DNA from: Clostridiales bacterium
GTDB lineage: Bacteria > Bacillota > Clostridia > Saccharofermentanales > Saccharofermentanaceae
Length of the DNA: 50,710 nt
NCBI GenBank assembly: GCA_017428545.1
Contig: JAFRQR010000001.1
Location: 1-50,710, forward strand
Direction of reading: 5' to 3'
In this document: positions 15,077 to 23,764 of the stretch, in pieces
Numbering within the stretch: the first letter of the stretch is position 1
How the letters are laid out: each line of letters starts with the position of its first letter
Made by a program: the position numbers and the translations under genes
The notes under the pieces: model-generated
Told to the model about the DNA's origin: nothing
The model's database searches: none
The model's input: the letters and a program-made list of their open reading frames with translations, nothing else

Positions 15077-16132
15077 ATGAATAAAGAATGGTCTGAAATG
15101 AACAAGAAGATGCAGACCCTCATCGGAAAAGAAGCAACTTTCCCGGAAGGGATCGATGCGCTCATCGAACTTCGGGAAGTGCTTTTCGAGCAGATCACAT
15201 CGATCGCGGAGAATTACCCGGCAGAGGCTTTTTATCAGATGCCTTTTGCAGGAGCAGAAGGATATCACAGTAAGACGCTCGTTTACTCGATGTGGCATAT
15301 CTTCCGGATCGAGGATATCGTGGCCCATGAACTTATTGCGAAAGACAATCAGGTGCTCTTTACCGGCGACTTTCAGAAAAAGACGAAGAGCCCGATCATT
15401 ACTACGGGAAATGAACTTCACGATGAAGGAATCGTTTCTTTTTCCCGGGAATTGGACACGCAGGCGGTGTTTGAGTACTGCCGTGCCGTGAAGAGTTCTT
15501 CGGATAAAATCCTCCGCAACCTGGCGTATAAGGATCTGAAGAGAACTTTTACAGACGAAGATAAGAAACGGATCCTCGATAGCGGCAGCGTCAGCACGGA
15601 CGAGAGCGCCGTGTGGCTGATCGGTTACTGGTGTGATAAAGATCTGAAGGGACTTCTGAAGATGCCCTTCAGCCGGCACTGGATCATGCATATTGAGGCG
15701 ATGTGCCGCATCACGAATAAACTCTGCCAGAAAGCGAAAAAGGGCGTCGATCAGATCGCCTACTGCGGTCTTTCCTGTGCGCACTGTTTCCTGAAAGATT
15801 ATTGCGGATCCTGCAGAACAGCGTATAACACCTGTTCATACGCGAAATGCTCCCCGGACGGGGTGTGCCCGAATGCCAAATGCTGTAAAGAAAAAGGTCT
15901 CGACGGCTGCTACGAATGTACCGAGATCCGGAAATGCAAGCGCGGTTTTTATGCTCTCGGAAAAGAAGTCCATGCCATCAAATCGATGTCCCTTTTCATT
16001 TCCAAATACGGCAAGAAAGAACTTCAGAAAGTTCTCGAGAATCTCCATAAGAAGCAGGAATTCGAGAAGGTGCAGGAAGTCCTTGGTGACGACATCGACC
16101 AGGGCCTTCAGATCCTGGAGGAGAACAGGTAA
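15077..16132 (+). CDS. DinB-like domain fused to a cysteine-rich DUF3795 domain
   Basis: 351 residues. Residues ~1-220 look like a DinB four-helix bundle, with metal-ligand-type histidines in TLVYSMWHIFRIEDIVAHEL and SRHWIMHIEAM. Residues ~225-290 are a DUF3795 cysteine cluster (YCGLSCAHCFLKDYCGSCR, then CSYAKCSPDGVCPNAKCC and CYECTEIRKC) with many CxxC pairs that likely hold zinc or iron-sulfur. The C-terminus is a helical tail. DinB proteins include thiol-dependent transferases; the function of DUF3795 is unknown. ATG follows GGAGGAG. A second, free-standing DUF3795 gene is at 38561. Confidence 0.8.
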   Translation: MNKEWSEMNKKMQTLIGKEATFPEGIDALIELREVLFEQITSIAENYPAEAFYQMPFAGAEGYHSKTLVYSMWHIFRIEDIVAHELIAKDNQVLFTGDFQKKTKSPIITTGNELHDEGIVSFSRELDTQAVFEYCRAVKSSSDKILRNLAYKDLKRTFTDEDKKRILDSGSVSTDESAVWLIGYWCDKDLKGLLKMPFSRHWIMHIEAMCRITNKLCQKAKKGVDQIAYCGLSCAHCFLKDYCGSCRTAYNTCSYAKCSPDGVCPNAKCCKEKGLDGCYECTEIRKCKRGFYALGKEVHAIKSMSLFISKYGKKELQKVLENLHKKQEFEKVQEVLGDDIDQGLQILEENR

Positions 16133-16270
16133 CGGCAGACACACCCGACCTTTCCGTCAATTCAATCTGTGTAAGCGTTATTTACTAGAAGCGTCTTCAA
16201 CGGGAGTCCCAAGTACTATCCGGATCGGAAGTGGAACTCTCCTGCTTTTGCTTAATTCAAAACTTCCTTG

Positions 16271-16840
16271 TCATGAATGAAAGATCCCGCAAATAAGAAA
16301 GGCCGCGCCGAAAAGTATCACCGGTACAAGCAGCAAGCAAATGCCGATCGCCCACACTCCGTGCGTTTTTCTCCCCCTTATGCGCAGGATCAAACCGTAT
16401 ATGATCAGTAGAATCCCCGGGATGATCGCGATATAGGGAATATCAGCCGACATCGACAGTGAATCGGAATCCCACTTAAAGTTTAAGAGCATCTCGATGA
16501 TCGACAGAAGACAGGTGGTCGCGGCAAACGTATATATAATGATCTTGTGCTTTTCCTCGGCCTCGAGACTCGCTACGTTCACGACATCCTTTACGATATC
16601 TTCCGTTTCCTTAGTAGAGACATTTTCAACGATTCTTTCAGATTTCATGAGTTCCATCATGGACACACCCAGCGCATCCGCCAGAGGTTCTAGAGTATTT
16701 ATATCCGGAAATCCTAATCCTCTTTCCCATCTGCTGACAGCTTTGTCGGTTACCAGTATTTTTGCAGCCAGATCTTTCTGTGTCATATTCATTTCTTTTC
16801 TTCTCTCAGCTACAAAGCAACCGAATTTGTTTGCATCCAT
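16271..16840 (-). CDS. XRE-family regulator with C-terminal membrane segments
   Basis: 189 residues from ATG 16838-16840 (GGAGGT upstream). N-terminal HTH: MNMTQKDLAAKILVTDKAVSRW, seen as TQKDLAAKILVTDKAVSRWE, then GFPDINTLEPLADALGVS. After a short linker there are three hydrophobic segments (IIYTFAATTCLLSIIEMLL, YIAIIPGILLIIYGLIL, GICLLLVPVILFGAAFLI). Such membrane-bound HTH proteins are common in Clostridia and may sense envelope state. No linked target gene is evident. The 138 nt between 16133 and 16270 show nothing clear. Confidence 0.85.
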   Translation of the reverse strand: MDANKFGCFVAERRKEMNMTQKDLAAKILVTDKAVSRWERGLGFPDINTLEPLADALGVSMMELMKSERIVENVSTKETEDIVKDVVNVASLEAEEKHKIIIYTFAATTCLLSIIEMLLNFKWDSDSLSMSADIPYIAIIPGILLIIYGLILRIRGRKTHGVWAIGICLLLVPVILFGAAFLICGIFHS

Positions 16841-16975
16841 TTTTCTCACCTCCAAATGCACTCTATCCCATCCCGTCCCGAATCACAACCGATGTATCGT
16901 TTACCTTCGGAAACGTCTGAAATCAGGGGCATTCTACGATTCGTTTACTATAGAAGATGTCTGCTTTGTGCCCCA

Positions 16976-17791
16976 TTATGTAAAGAGGTAACTATATCTT
17001 CTTTTCATCTCCATCACCACATCGATCACTCTGCGTCGGATCTCTTCGGGGTAGATATCTGCTTTTTCCACGATGGCCTCCACCTCGTTATATCCGAACG
17101 TAAAGTGGAGATTCTCTCCATACATTTTTTCAGAGATCTCCAGTTGTTCTTCAAAAGAATCACAGAAAGTCTTCGGTTTCACTTTCGAGATCAGATCCAG
17201 CGGATCTCTTCCCATCGGATAATCCATACTGGTATCGGAAAGGAGACTTGCTCCGTTGTCAAAGATCGGCGCTAGCCGGAAGTCTCTGGTCCCGTTCGTT
17301 AACACAGCAATATTGTGTGTATGTCTATCTTCGTTCAGGAACAATGCATCCAAAGTGATGAGATTGCTCATATAGATTCCGAAGTCCTTGAGTCCGGTAG
17401 TTCTCTCAACCTGTTCCACAAGGATCTTCAGTCGCTCCTTATGATCCGGTGTGCCATATATGATCTCGTTTAATCCTGTTCCGTATGTATCTTTAAAGAG
17501 CCGCTCCAGCGTGATCAGATTCCAGCCGTCTGTGAAGTCTTTGCTCTTGCATGCGCGAAAAACACTGCCATTATATTCGATCTCTTCCAGCTCATAATCC
17601 ACATACTCGTCCGGATGAAGATCAGAAAACGCAAGGAGTTTCGATATCACATATTCAGAAAGACCTTCATACCCCATGTAATCGGTCTTATACCAGATTC
17701 CATCCAGACTGAATTTCAGCTGATTGCCTTTCGACGACTCTCGATTAAAATTCCGCATTTCCGCATCACTTAGCCGAATCAATTTTCTCAC
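16976..17791 (-). CDS. Minimal HipA-like kinase (HipA C-terminal core only)
   Basis: 271 residues, far shorter than HipA because the N-terminal domain is absent. Kinase features are present: SKGNQLKFSLDGIWYKTDYM (nucleotide-binding strand pair with Lys), the catalytic loop NEDRHTHNIAV (D155, N160) and APIFDNGAS (D178). This is the layout of HipT/CtkA-type small kinases. The gene starts inside the stop of the upstream HTH gene (ATGA, 4 nt), so the two are coupled. I infer a toxin-antitoxin or phage-defence pair; that role has not been shown for this family as far as I know. Confidence 0.8.
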   Translation of the reverse strand: MRKLIRLSDAEMRNFNRESSKGNQLKFSLDGIWYKTDYMGYEGLSEYVISKLLAFSDLHPDEYVDYELEEIEYNGSVFRACKSKDFTDGWNLITLERLFKDTYGTGLNEIIYGTPDHKERLKILVEQVERTTGLKDFGIYMSNLITLDALFLNEDRHTHNIAVLTNGTRDFRLAPIFDNGASLLSDTSMDYPMGRDPLDLISKVKPKTFCDSFEEQLEISEKMYGENLHFTFGYNEVEAIVEKADIYPEEIRRRVIDVVMEMKRRYSYLFT

Positions 17792-18333
17792 CTCTCGATC
17801 CTTATCCAGAACTTATCTTCTGCCATTCTTCCTTCTGTCTTCTCAATGATCAGGATCGGATCGTAGAAAGGGATCCCCAGGCGTTTCAGTTCCAGCTTGA
17901 TCTTGTCACGAGTCTCCGGGAAGCAGCGCGATTTCAGGAATTCCTCATAGTCTTCAAACCCTGGTTCAGTGTTTTTACCAAAGGCACGGAACAGCGGATC
18001 GTCGATATAGTTTCTGATTTTTATGTCTCTTTTGGGCTCGTCCACATCAATGACCGTGCATACCATATCTTCGTACATATACCATAGACGAAGTTTCAGC
18101 CTGGTTTCCGGAAGTTCCAGTTTCCCGGCGATCTCGGGATGTCTCCGAAGGATCTCTACCAGCGTAACAATGGGTCCTTTTATCGGTTCGTCCTTCATTT
18201 CCCAGTTCTCGACAGTTCTCTTCGAGGCGTTTGCAAATACAGCAAACTCCTTCTGCGTCATATTCAGAAGTTTCCGGACCTGTCTCAGATCTTCGCCGGT
18301 AATCGATTCATTCAGTACATATTTATGGTTCAT
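17788..18333 (-). CDS. HTH protein with conserved C-terminal domain, partner of the minimal HipA-like kinase
   Basis: 181 residues from ATG 18331-18333 (GGAGGG 6 nt upstream). HTH: LLNMTQKEFAVFANASKRTVE. The C-terminal ~100 residues form a distinct domain (LRLWYMYEDMVCTVIDVDE, then YIDDPLFRAFGKN and RCFPETRDKIKLELKRLG, ending GRMAEDKFWIRIE). I remember this HTH-plus-domain protein as a recurring partner of short HipA-like kinases in Clostridia. The C-terminal domain might play the part of the missing HipA N-domain or of HipS. It probably represses its own promoter through the ACCACA palindrome. Confidence 0.75.
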   Translation of the reverse strand: MNHKYVLNESITGEDLRQVRKLLNMTQKEFAVFANASKRTVENWEMKDEPIKGPIVTLVEILRRHPEIAGKLELPETRLKLRLWYMYEDMVCTVIDVDEPKRDIKIRNYIDDPLFRAFGKNTEPGFEDYEEFLKSRCFPETRDKIKLELKRLGIPFYDPILIIEKTEGRMAEDKFWIRIER

Positions 18334-18357
18334 GAGCATCCCTCCCGAACTCATTAA

Positions 18358-18374
18358 ACCACATATTTTGTGGT
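18358..18374 (-). promoter_or_regulatory. Operator-like palindrome upstream of the HTH/kinase pair
   Basis: ACCACA-TATTT-TGTGGT, a perfect 6-bp inverted repeat with a 5 nt spacer, 24 nt upstream of the HTH start codon. Its place and symmetry suit a dimeric HTH repressor. Confidence 0.55.
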
Positions 18375-18423
18375 AATTCAAGAGATTTTCATCACATTTT
18401 TTGCGGTTCTGCCCTCGTCTTTC

Positions 18424-19722
18424 TCAGCCGCCCGTCATTTCCGGATCCGGTTTTTCCAGACGCTGATCGTAGAGGGAATACTCTTTGGAATAAAGGCTCT
18501 TACCGGTCGTTGCATCAACGGTGATGCAGAATCCCGGAGCCCCCTTGTCAACATAAAAGTACAGGTTCCATACCGGGATCAGATACGTCCTCTCATCGGT
18601 ATAGTCATAAGCCTTCTCGTCGTAGTTCGTAAGCGGGAGATAGGAAAGCTCCGCGCAGTAGAAAGTCATTTGATCAATTGTCCAGTACTCGGGCGCGATA
18701 TTAAAATACTCGGCAGATTCTTTGATCCCCTCGACACATTCGGAAAGAGGTAGGACTGAAAGATCTGATTTCAGTATGCTTTTCACCGTAAAGCCGTCTG
18801 TGCGGACCATCTGCACCACTGTATCATTGACCTGATAGGTGCCGGTCATGGTCGTGATCAGGTTCGATCCCCGCGCCGTATGAAGAATATCTTCATAGTC
18901 GTAAACGCCCCATGGCTCTGCGATGCAGTACAGTGATCCGTAGACCGGGATATTGTCGATATATTTGTCCGTAAGGCTGATGAAATGCAAAGTGTCATAT
19001 TCTTCCGGAAAATACGGCGGATACCCCGGCGCGTAGCTTGCTTCTTCGGGAAAAGCACTTCTCTCCATATCGAATACGAGGATCTGATTTCCCGGATCTA
19101 TACGCCCGATAGATGTACTGAAGGGCAACTCCATCCATCCCGGGATACAACCGATCTTCGATACCTTTATCGCGTTGACCACATTGGAAAAAGTACCTTC
19201 CGGCGCCTCATAGGTGACCGTATCTTCAAACATATCCTGTTCATTCATCTGATTCGGACGTTTGGAATAACAGTTGATGGGTTTCCCCATAAAATACCAC
19301 AGCACCCACATCCGGTCGTACTCATGTACCCAGTTCGGGGACTCAAACTGGGACATATTTCTTTCCTCATTCAAATGCTCGCTGTTCCAACTCCTTGTCA
19401 GATGCATCGGCTCCTGAGGTTCGATCTCATATACGTTCGCAGATCCGTTGCTGTTATCGAGTACGACAAAGTTGTCCGAGCAGTATTTCTCGAGTTCGGT
19501 TCCTGCCAGCGGGTTTTCTTCCGGGATGATGGTTTCAAAGGGATAAGAGTAGTCTCCGCTCGTGCCAAAATCGGGATCGGCATATTCTGATCCGGCGTTT
19601 CCGGATGTCATCTGATCGGATGAGGAAAGATCAGTAGAAGTTTTTTCAGACGCGCTTCCGCAAGACGCCAGAATTGACGCCGCCATTAGAAGTGCAATGA
19701 TTTTTCCGATTCTTCTTTTCAT
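18424..19722 (-). CDS. Lipoprotein of unknown function
   Basis: 432 residues. Signal peptide with lipobox ILASC, then a Ser/Thr-rich linker (residues ~22-60). No family is recognised in the central part (SPNWVHEYDRMWVLWYFMGK). The C-terminal region, TYLIPVWNLYFYVDKG...ITVDATTGKSLYSKEY (in part PVWNLYFYVD and VDATTGKSLY), resembles the PepSY/YycI type of fold in which a strand-helix unit ends with VDATTG. Faces the outside of the membrane. Its start is 18 nt after the stop of the LuxC-like gene, so it could be the third gene of that transcript. Confidence 0.75.
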   Translation of the reverse strand: MKRRIGKIIALLMAASILASCGSASEKTSTDLSSSDQMTSGNAGSEYADPDFGTSGDYSYPFETIIPEENPLAGTELEKYCSDNFVVLDNSNGSANVYEIEPQEPMHLTRSWNSEHLNEERNMSQFESPNWVHEYDRMWVLWYFMGKPINCYSKRPNQMNEQDMFEDTVTYEAPEGTFSNVVNAIKVSKIGCIPGWMELPFSTSIGRIDPGNQILVFDMERSAFPEEASYAPGYPPYFPEEYDTLHFISLTDKYIDNIPVYGSLYCIAEPWGVYDYEDILHTARGSNLITTMTGTYQVNDTVVQMVRTDGFTVKSILKSDLSVLPLSECVEGIKESAEYFNIAPEYWTIDQMTFYCAELSYLPLTNYDEKAYDYTDERTYLIPVWNLYFYVDKGAPGFCITVDATTGKSLYSKEYSLYDQRLEKPDPEMTGG

Positions 19723-19740
19723 TTCCGCTACTTAACTATT

Positions 19741-21048
19741 TTACCGCAAGTCCGGAACTTCGATATTGATGACTTTCATATACCTGTCGAGTGCATATTC
19801 TCCGTCGTGGGATTCGCCCGGGAAAAACGTGCTCATATCCGACCCGGATGTGATACGTGTCAGGCCGCATTTTGAAAAGATCCCGACCAGTTCTTCTCTT
19901 TTTTCCATCGGGCAGATGAGTCCTGCCGTCTGAAGATAATATCTCGATGCGAAAAGCACTTCCGTGATTCTCTCTTTCGGAAGGGGCTTTACCAGAACGT
20001 TACACATCATGGGCGATAATTCGAGATTGCTGTCGGAAGATAGGATCAGGCTCATTCCTCTTCCCCGGATCGTATCTGCGGAACTTTCTTCCTCACCGAG
20101 ATATCTTTTCAGCCGCTGCGTATAGGCAACCAGCGTATCTCTGGCACGGATCCCGATTTCATCTGATGCATTGGCATCCACTGCCTTCTGCAATATCGGG
20201 AAGAATCTTTCCGCGAACTTTCTCACTTCCTGCGTATCCTTAGTATCCAGATAGATGACCTGGCAGCTGCTGCAAAGAAGCTGTTTCGTAAACGCTATAT
20301 GTTTTGCCAGTCCCTCGAGGTCCTGCTCGCAATTCTCTGCATGTTCCGGATCTGAGATATAGCAGAATCCGAGTTTCTGACCCCATTCGATCAGTTTCGC
20401 ACCGGTAGGCGCCAGTCCGCGGACTGCCTCGATGGCCATGTCACTGCCCCAGACGCTGATACCGTTAGAGAGCTCCGCCATGGTCCTCATTCCCTGAATA
20501 TCCGTCGATGATGTGTCAAACACATAGATGAAATCTTTCAGTTCCGGCTTGTATTCGATGAGCTGCATGATGAGTTTCAGAGAAAGTCCGTTATCTGCAG
20601 ACGGTAGTTTCAGGATGTTGATGTTCCCGGCAAGAAGTCCTTCCGCCAGAGAATACGCAGGAAGAAAATCCATATTCCCCGCTGCGATATGAAAGATCAC
20701 GCCGAGCGGAACTTTCTTAACCCGAATCTGCGAAAATCCTTCCATCTTATCCGTGACATACTCTTCCGTATTTCCCAGTTCCGTTCTTATCTTCAGGTGA
20801 AGATAATCTTTTGAAAGAAGGACCTCCGCCTGCTTCTTATACGATTCGACGATATCTTTCGGAAACGAAGTAAGAAGATCATCGAACTTCCCTTCGAGTG
20901 TTTCCTTGCGGAGCTGATCGACCGCTTCGACCACGATCTCCGGATCGAGTGATTTTGTCTGAAGAGTATGTGGGATCTTTTCTTTTAATTCAGCAAGCAG
21001 TCTTCCCTGCTCGGAACTTTCATACAGTTGCCCGTCGAAAAGGATCAT
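19741..21048 (-). CDS. luxC: LuxC-like acyl-CoA/acyl-protein reductase
   Basis: 435 residues from ATG 21046-21048 (GGGGGTGAAG upstream). LuxC family (aldehyde-dehydrogenase fold): VPLGVIFHIAAGNMDFLPAYS near the NADPH-binding region, LLAGNINILKLPS, ISVWGSDMAIEAVRG, and KQLLCSSCQVIYLD with the candidate catalytic cysteine. LuxC reduces an acyl group, carried as thioester or on LuxE, to a fatty aldehyde. The start overlaps the end of the LuxE-like gene by 4 nt. No luciferase genes are near, so the aldehyde must serve another purpose. Confidence 0.85.
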   Translation of the reverse strand: MILFDGQLYESSEQGRLLAELKEKIPHTLQTKSLDPEIVVEAVDQLRKETLEGKFDDLLTSFPKDIVESYKKQAEVLLSKDYLHLKIRTELGNTEEYVTDKMEGFSQIRVKKVPLGVIFHIAAGNMDFLPAYSLAEGLLAGNINILKLPSADNGLSLKLIMQLIEYKPELKDFIYVFDTSSTDIQGMRTMAELSNGISVWGSDMAIEAVRGLAPTGAKLIEWGQKLGFCYISDPEHAENCEQDLEGLAKHIAFTKQLLCSSCQVIYLDTKDTQEVRKFAERFFPILQKAVDANASDEIGIRARDTLVAYTQRLKRYLGEEESSADTIRGRGMSLILSSDSNLELSPMMCNVLVKPLPKERITEVLFASRYYLQTAGLICPMEKREELVGIFSKCGLTRITSGSDMSTFFPGESHDGEYALDRYMKVINIEVPDLR

Positions 21049-22148
21049 ATCTTCACCCCCTTCAGAATATCTGCAGCTCCGGCAGCGCACGTCTTGATAT
21101 CTTCCGGCGCGACACGTCCAACGATCTCCAGGTAGGGAGAGGTAACACCGCAGCCGCATTTTTCCCCGTCATGAAGGATACCGAGATCATCGGTCATGAC
21201 CGAAAGAAGCGGAGTTGCTTTACAGATCGGAGTGACCAGGTTCACAAGCCCCATCTTCCCGTTTTCCAAAGGTTCCAGCGTATCCGGATCTCTGATGATC
21301 ACTTTACTGTAAACAGGAACATGGAAGTGGTGATTCTTGCAGTCGCAGTACAGGATCGGATGCTCCACGGCACCGAAGAATTCCACGATATTTTCCTCAT
21401 CGATACCGAGGGTCTTTTTCGCCATTTTATAAAAGGTCTCTTTATCGGCGGCTTCCTGATAAAACTGTTTCCAGCCTCCTCCCAGCATGATCTTCGAGCC
21501 CTTCGGAAGTTTAAAAGAAAGTCCCCTATCTTCCAAAAGCCGGAACAGGAAAAACGTATAGGCCGGGAAACCCATAAACCGCACCGGGAGCCTGCCCTTT
21601 TCATATTTCCGGAGTGCTTTTACGATACTTTCGAAATCCGGTTTATATCCGTCTTTTGTATGCTTAAGGATGAACTTTCTGCTGACCGCAGGGGCAAGAA
21701 ATGTAGTCAGATATGCTGTCTTCGCGACTGCCATCTGATTAGATCTGTGAGGCTTATATCCCATGACGATATACCTACATGGCTTGATCGTCATAATGCC
21801 GTGGTAGCGGGTGATCTTGATGGACATCCGGAGCGCGGCCATCAGTGCGCTGAACTCAAAACGGATCGTACTTTTTCTTCCGCTGGTGCCGGACGAAGTT
21901 GCTTTTACCATATAGCGCCCGGAACGAAAATCATGCTGTTTAAACAACATCGTCGGAAGGACCGGAATATCCGATGCATCTTTGATGTCATCCGATGATT
22001 TTACGGAAAGCCCGTCGCTTATTTTCTTATAGTCATCGCAGTGACCGTACAGATAATTGAAATTCTCTTTCGAAGCATGAAGAAACAGATCCGACTTCGA
22101 CACATCATACGGATCCTTGCTCGAGAAAAGTCTCCTTCGAAATTTCAT
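21045..22148 (-). CDS. luxE: LuxE-like acyl-protein synthetase
   Basis: 367 residues. An ANL-type adenylating enzyme of the LuxE family: the P-loop-like TSSGTSGRKSTIRFE binds ATP, followed by PVRFMGFPAYTFFL, KIMLGGGWKQFY, and FFGAVEHPILYCDC in the catalytic part. It activates a carboxylic acid with ATP and hands it to its own cysteine and then to LuxC for reduction. First gene of a luxE-luxC pair with a 4-nt overlap. RBS is GAGGG 6 nt before the ATG. A candidate fatty aldehyde or alcohol maker; acid substrate unknown. Confidence 0.85.
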   Translation of the reverse strand: MKFRRRLFSSKDPYDVSKSDLFLHASKENFNYLYGHCDDYKKISDGLSVKSSDDIKDASDIPVLPTMLFKQHDFRSGRYMVKATSSGTSGRKSTIRFEFSALMAALRMSIKITRYHGIMTIKPCRYIVMGYKPHRSNQMAVAKTAYLTTFLAPAVSRKFILKHTKDGYKPDFESIVKALRKYEKGRLPVRFMGFPAYTFFLFRLLEDRGLSFKLPKGSKIMLGGGWKQFYQEAADKETFYKMAKKTLGIDEENIVEFFGAVEHPILYCDCKNHHFHVPVYSKVIIRDPDTLEPLENGKMGLVNLVTPICKATPLLSVMTDDLGILHDGEKCGCGVTSPYLEIVGRVAPEDIKTCAAGAADILKGVKI

Positions 22149-22269
22149 AGATATGCCCTCAAACTATACCAACCCGAGCCGCGAAATATCACGGCAGCTT
22201 CCAGGCACATAATAACCCATCTTCTTCAAATAGGCAAAAAGGGGAGAGAAACTATGATTTGGAAAGGTT

Positions 22270-23736
22270 TCACACTTCCCGCCCGTAAGGGATATCATAA
22301 CCCCACGGTGCGATGTCTTCGAATGTCTTCGCAACCGCCAGTACGTCCTCGTCACGGAATTTCTTTCCGATGATCTGCATGCCGACAGGAAGGCCTGTCT
22401 TTGTTAGTCCTGCAGGAACAGATGCCGCGGGGTTTCCGGTGAAATTGGAAAAGAATGTCTCGCAGAATCCGATCAGGGGTTCGATTTTTCTGCCGTTCAT
22501 CTCGAGAGGGCCTTTTGTATTTCCATCCTCTGCATTTAGGACCGGCGGGCAGATCGTCACCGGCGACAGGATGATGTCATACGTATCAAAGATATCCTGC
22601 ATCGCATCGAGCATCTCCGTACGGAGTTCATTGAAATAGCGGTAGTCCATCACCGTGGAGCGAAGCGCCAGTTCATTCCAGTAGATGAATTCTTCCGGAA
22701 GTTCCTCTCTGTGATCCTTTACCAGATCGAGGCCTTCTTTCTTCCATAGTTCCATATCGATCGCCGTGTCGATACTGATGCTTCTGCACCAAAGCTCGGC
22801 AAATTCATTCTGTGTATGGCGGAAAGAAAAGTGTACAGGCTCGATGCATGCTCCGGCTGCTTCGAGTTTTCGGGCGGATTCTTTCACGATCGAGGCGACT
22901 TCCGGATCAACGGTAAAGATATCGAAGTCCGTGGTGAAAGCGATCTTCCAGTTACGGATCGGCTTTTTCATAAGCTCGGTAAAATCGCGCTTGCCGTGAT
23001 CGAGACTGAGCGGGTCTCTGGGGTTATAGCGCGCCATGTAATTGAGCATGACCGCACTGTCCAGAACAGTTCTCGTGATCGCACCGTTAAAGCAATAAGG
23101 ATGTGTCGCCGTCCATCCGTCCGGGCGGCAGATACTCGGGATCGTTCCGACAGATGCCTTAAATCCGAAACATCCGCACCAGGCCGACGGGATGCGGATC
23201 GATCCGCCGCCGTCAGACCCTTCCGCGATCGGGAGCATGCCGTCCGCGACCGCCGCAGCGGAACCTCCGGATGAACCTCCGGAATTATACTTCGTATCAA
23301 AAGGATTTCTCGTCGGCCCGTAGAGGTAATTGTCGCAGGTGCCGCGCATCGCAAATGCGGGAGCATTGGTCTTTCCGACCGCGATCGCTCCGGCTTCTCT
23401 TGCCGCAATATAGAACATGGAGTCTTCCACATCTTCACGGATCAGGGACTTTACGCCGCCGTGGGAATTCGTCCAGCCCTTTTTCGAAGGAAGAAAGTCT
23501 TTTAAGCCCACCGGAACACCTGCCAGAGGACCCACTTCCTCGTGACGCGAAAGCTTCTCCTCAAGTGCTTTTGCCTCGGAAAAAGCATCGTCGAATTTCG
23601 TATATGTGAATGCATTTAAGCTCGGACTTCGCTTTTCGATCCGCGCTTGGAAATACCGGATCACTTCTGTAGGAGTGATACGGCCGGATCGTACTTCTTT
23701 TCCGAGTTCTACACCTGAAAGTTTCTCCAGTTCCAT
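22270..23736 (-). CDS. Amidase signature enzyme
   Basis: 488 residues from ATG 23734-23736 (AGAGGAA upstream). The Ser-cisSer-Lys triad is in place: VGLKDF (Lys), GGSSGGSAAAVADGM, and EGSDGGGSIRIPSAWCG (nucleophile Ser in the GGGSIR segment). The C-terminal PVGMQIIGKKFRDEDVLAVA is typical of GatA-like amidases. It hydrolyses a small amide; there are no GatB/GatC genes nearby, so tRNA amidotransfer is unlikely. It starts 28 nt after the stop of the VUT gene, so the two are probably co-transcribed. Confidence 0.9.
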   Translation of the reverse strand: MELEKLSGVELGKEVRSGRITPTEVIRYFQARIEKRSPSLNAFTYTKFDDAFSEAKALEEKLSRHEEVGPLAGVPVGLKDFLPSKKGWTNSHGGVKSLIREDVEDSMFYIAAREAGAIAVGKTNAPAFAMRGTCDNYLYGPTRNPFDTKYNSGGSSGGSAAAVADGMLPIAEGSDGGGSIRIPSAWCGCFGFKASVGTIPSICRPDGWTATHPYCFNGAITRTVLDSAVMLNYMARYNPRDPLSLDHGKRDFTELMKKPIRNWKIAFTTDFDIFTVDPEVASIVKESARKLEAAGACIEPVHFSFRHTQNEFAELWCRSISIDTAIDMELWKKEGLDLVKDHREELPEEFIYWNELALRSTVMDYRYFNELRTEMLDAMQDIFDTYDIILSPVTICPPVLNAEDGNTKGPLEMNGRKIEPLIGFCETFFSNFTGNPAASVPAGLTKTGLPVGMQIIGKKFRDEDVLAVAKTFEDIAPWGYDIPYGREV

Positions 23737-23764
23737 AGAAAACTTCCTCTTCTTTGTCGGGAGA

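Noticed and set aside
20898..21998. A 366-codon plus-strand open frame opposite luxC-luxE
   Set aside because: Antisense to two clear enzymes and without any recognisable motif.
19741..22148. Bioluminescence operon
   Set aside because: Only LuxC- and LuxE-like genes are present. LuxA, LuxB and LuxD are absent and the organism looks anaerobic.
22270..23736. GatA subunit of the Glu/Asp-tRNA amidotransferase
   Set aside because: The amidase signature fits, but gatB and gatC are missing and the neighbour is a VUT transporter, so a general amidase is more likely.
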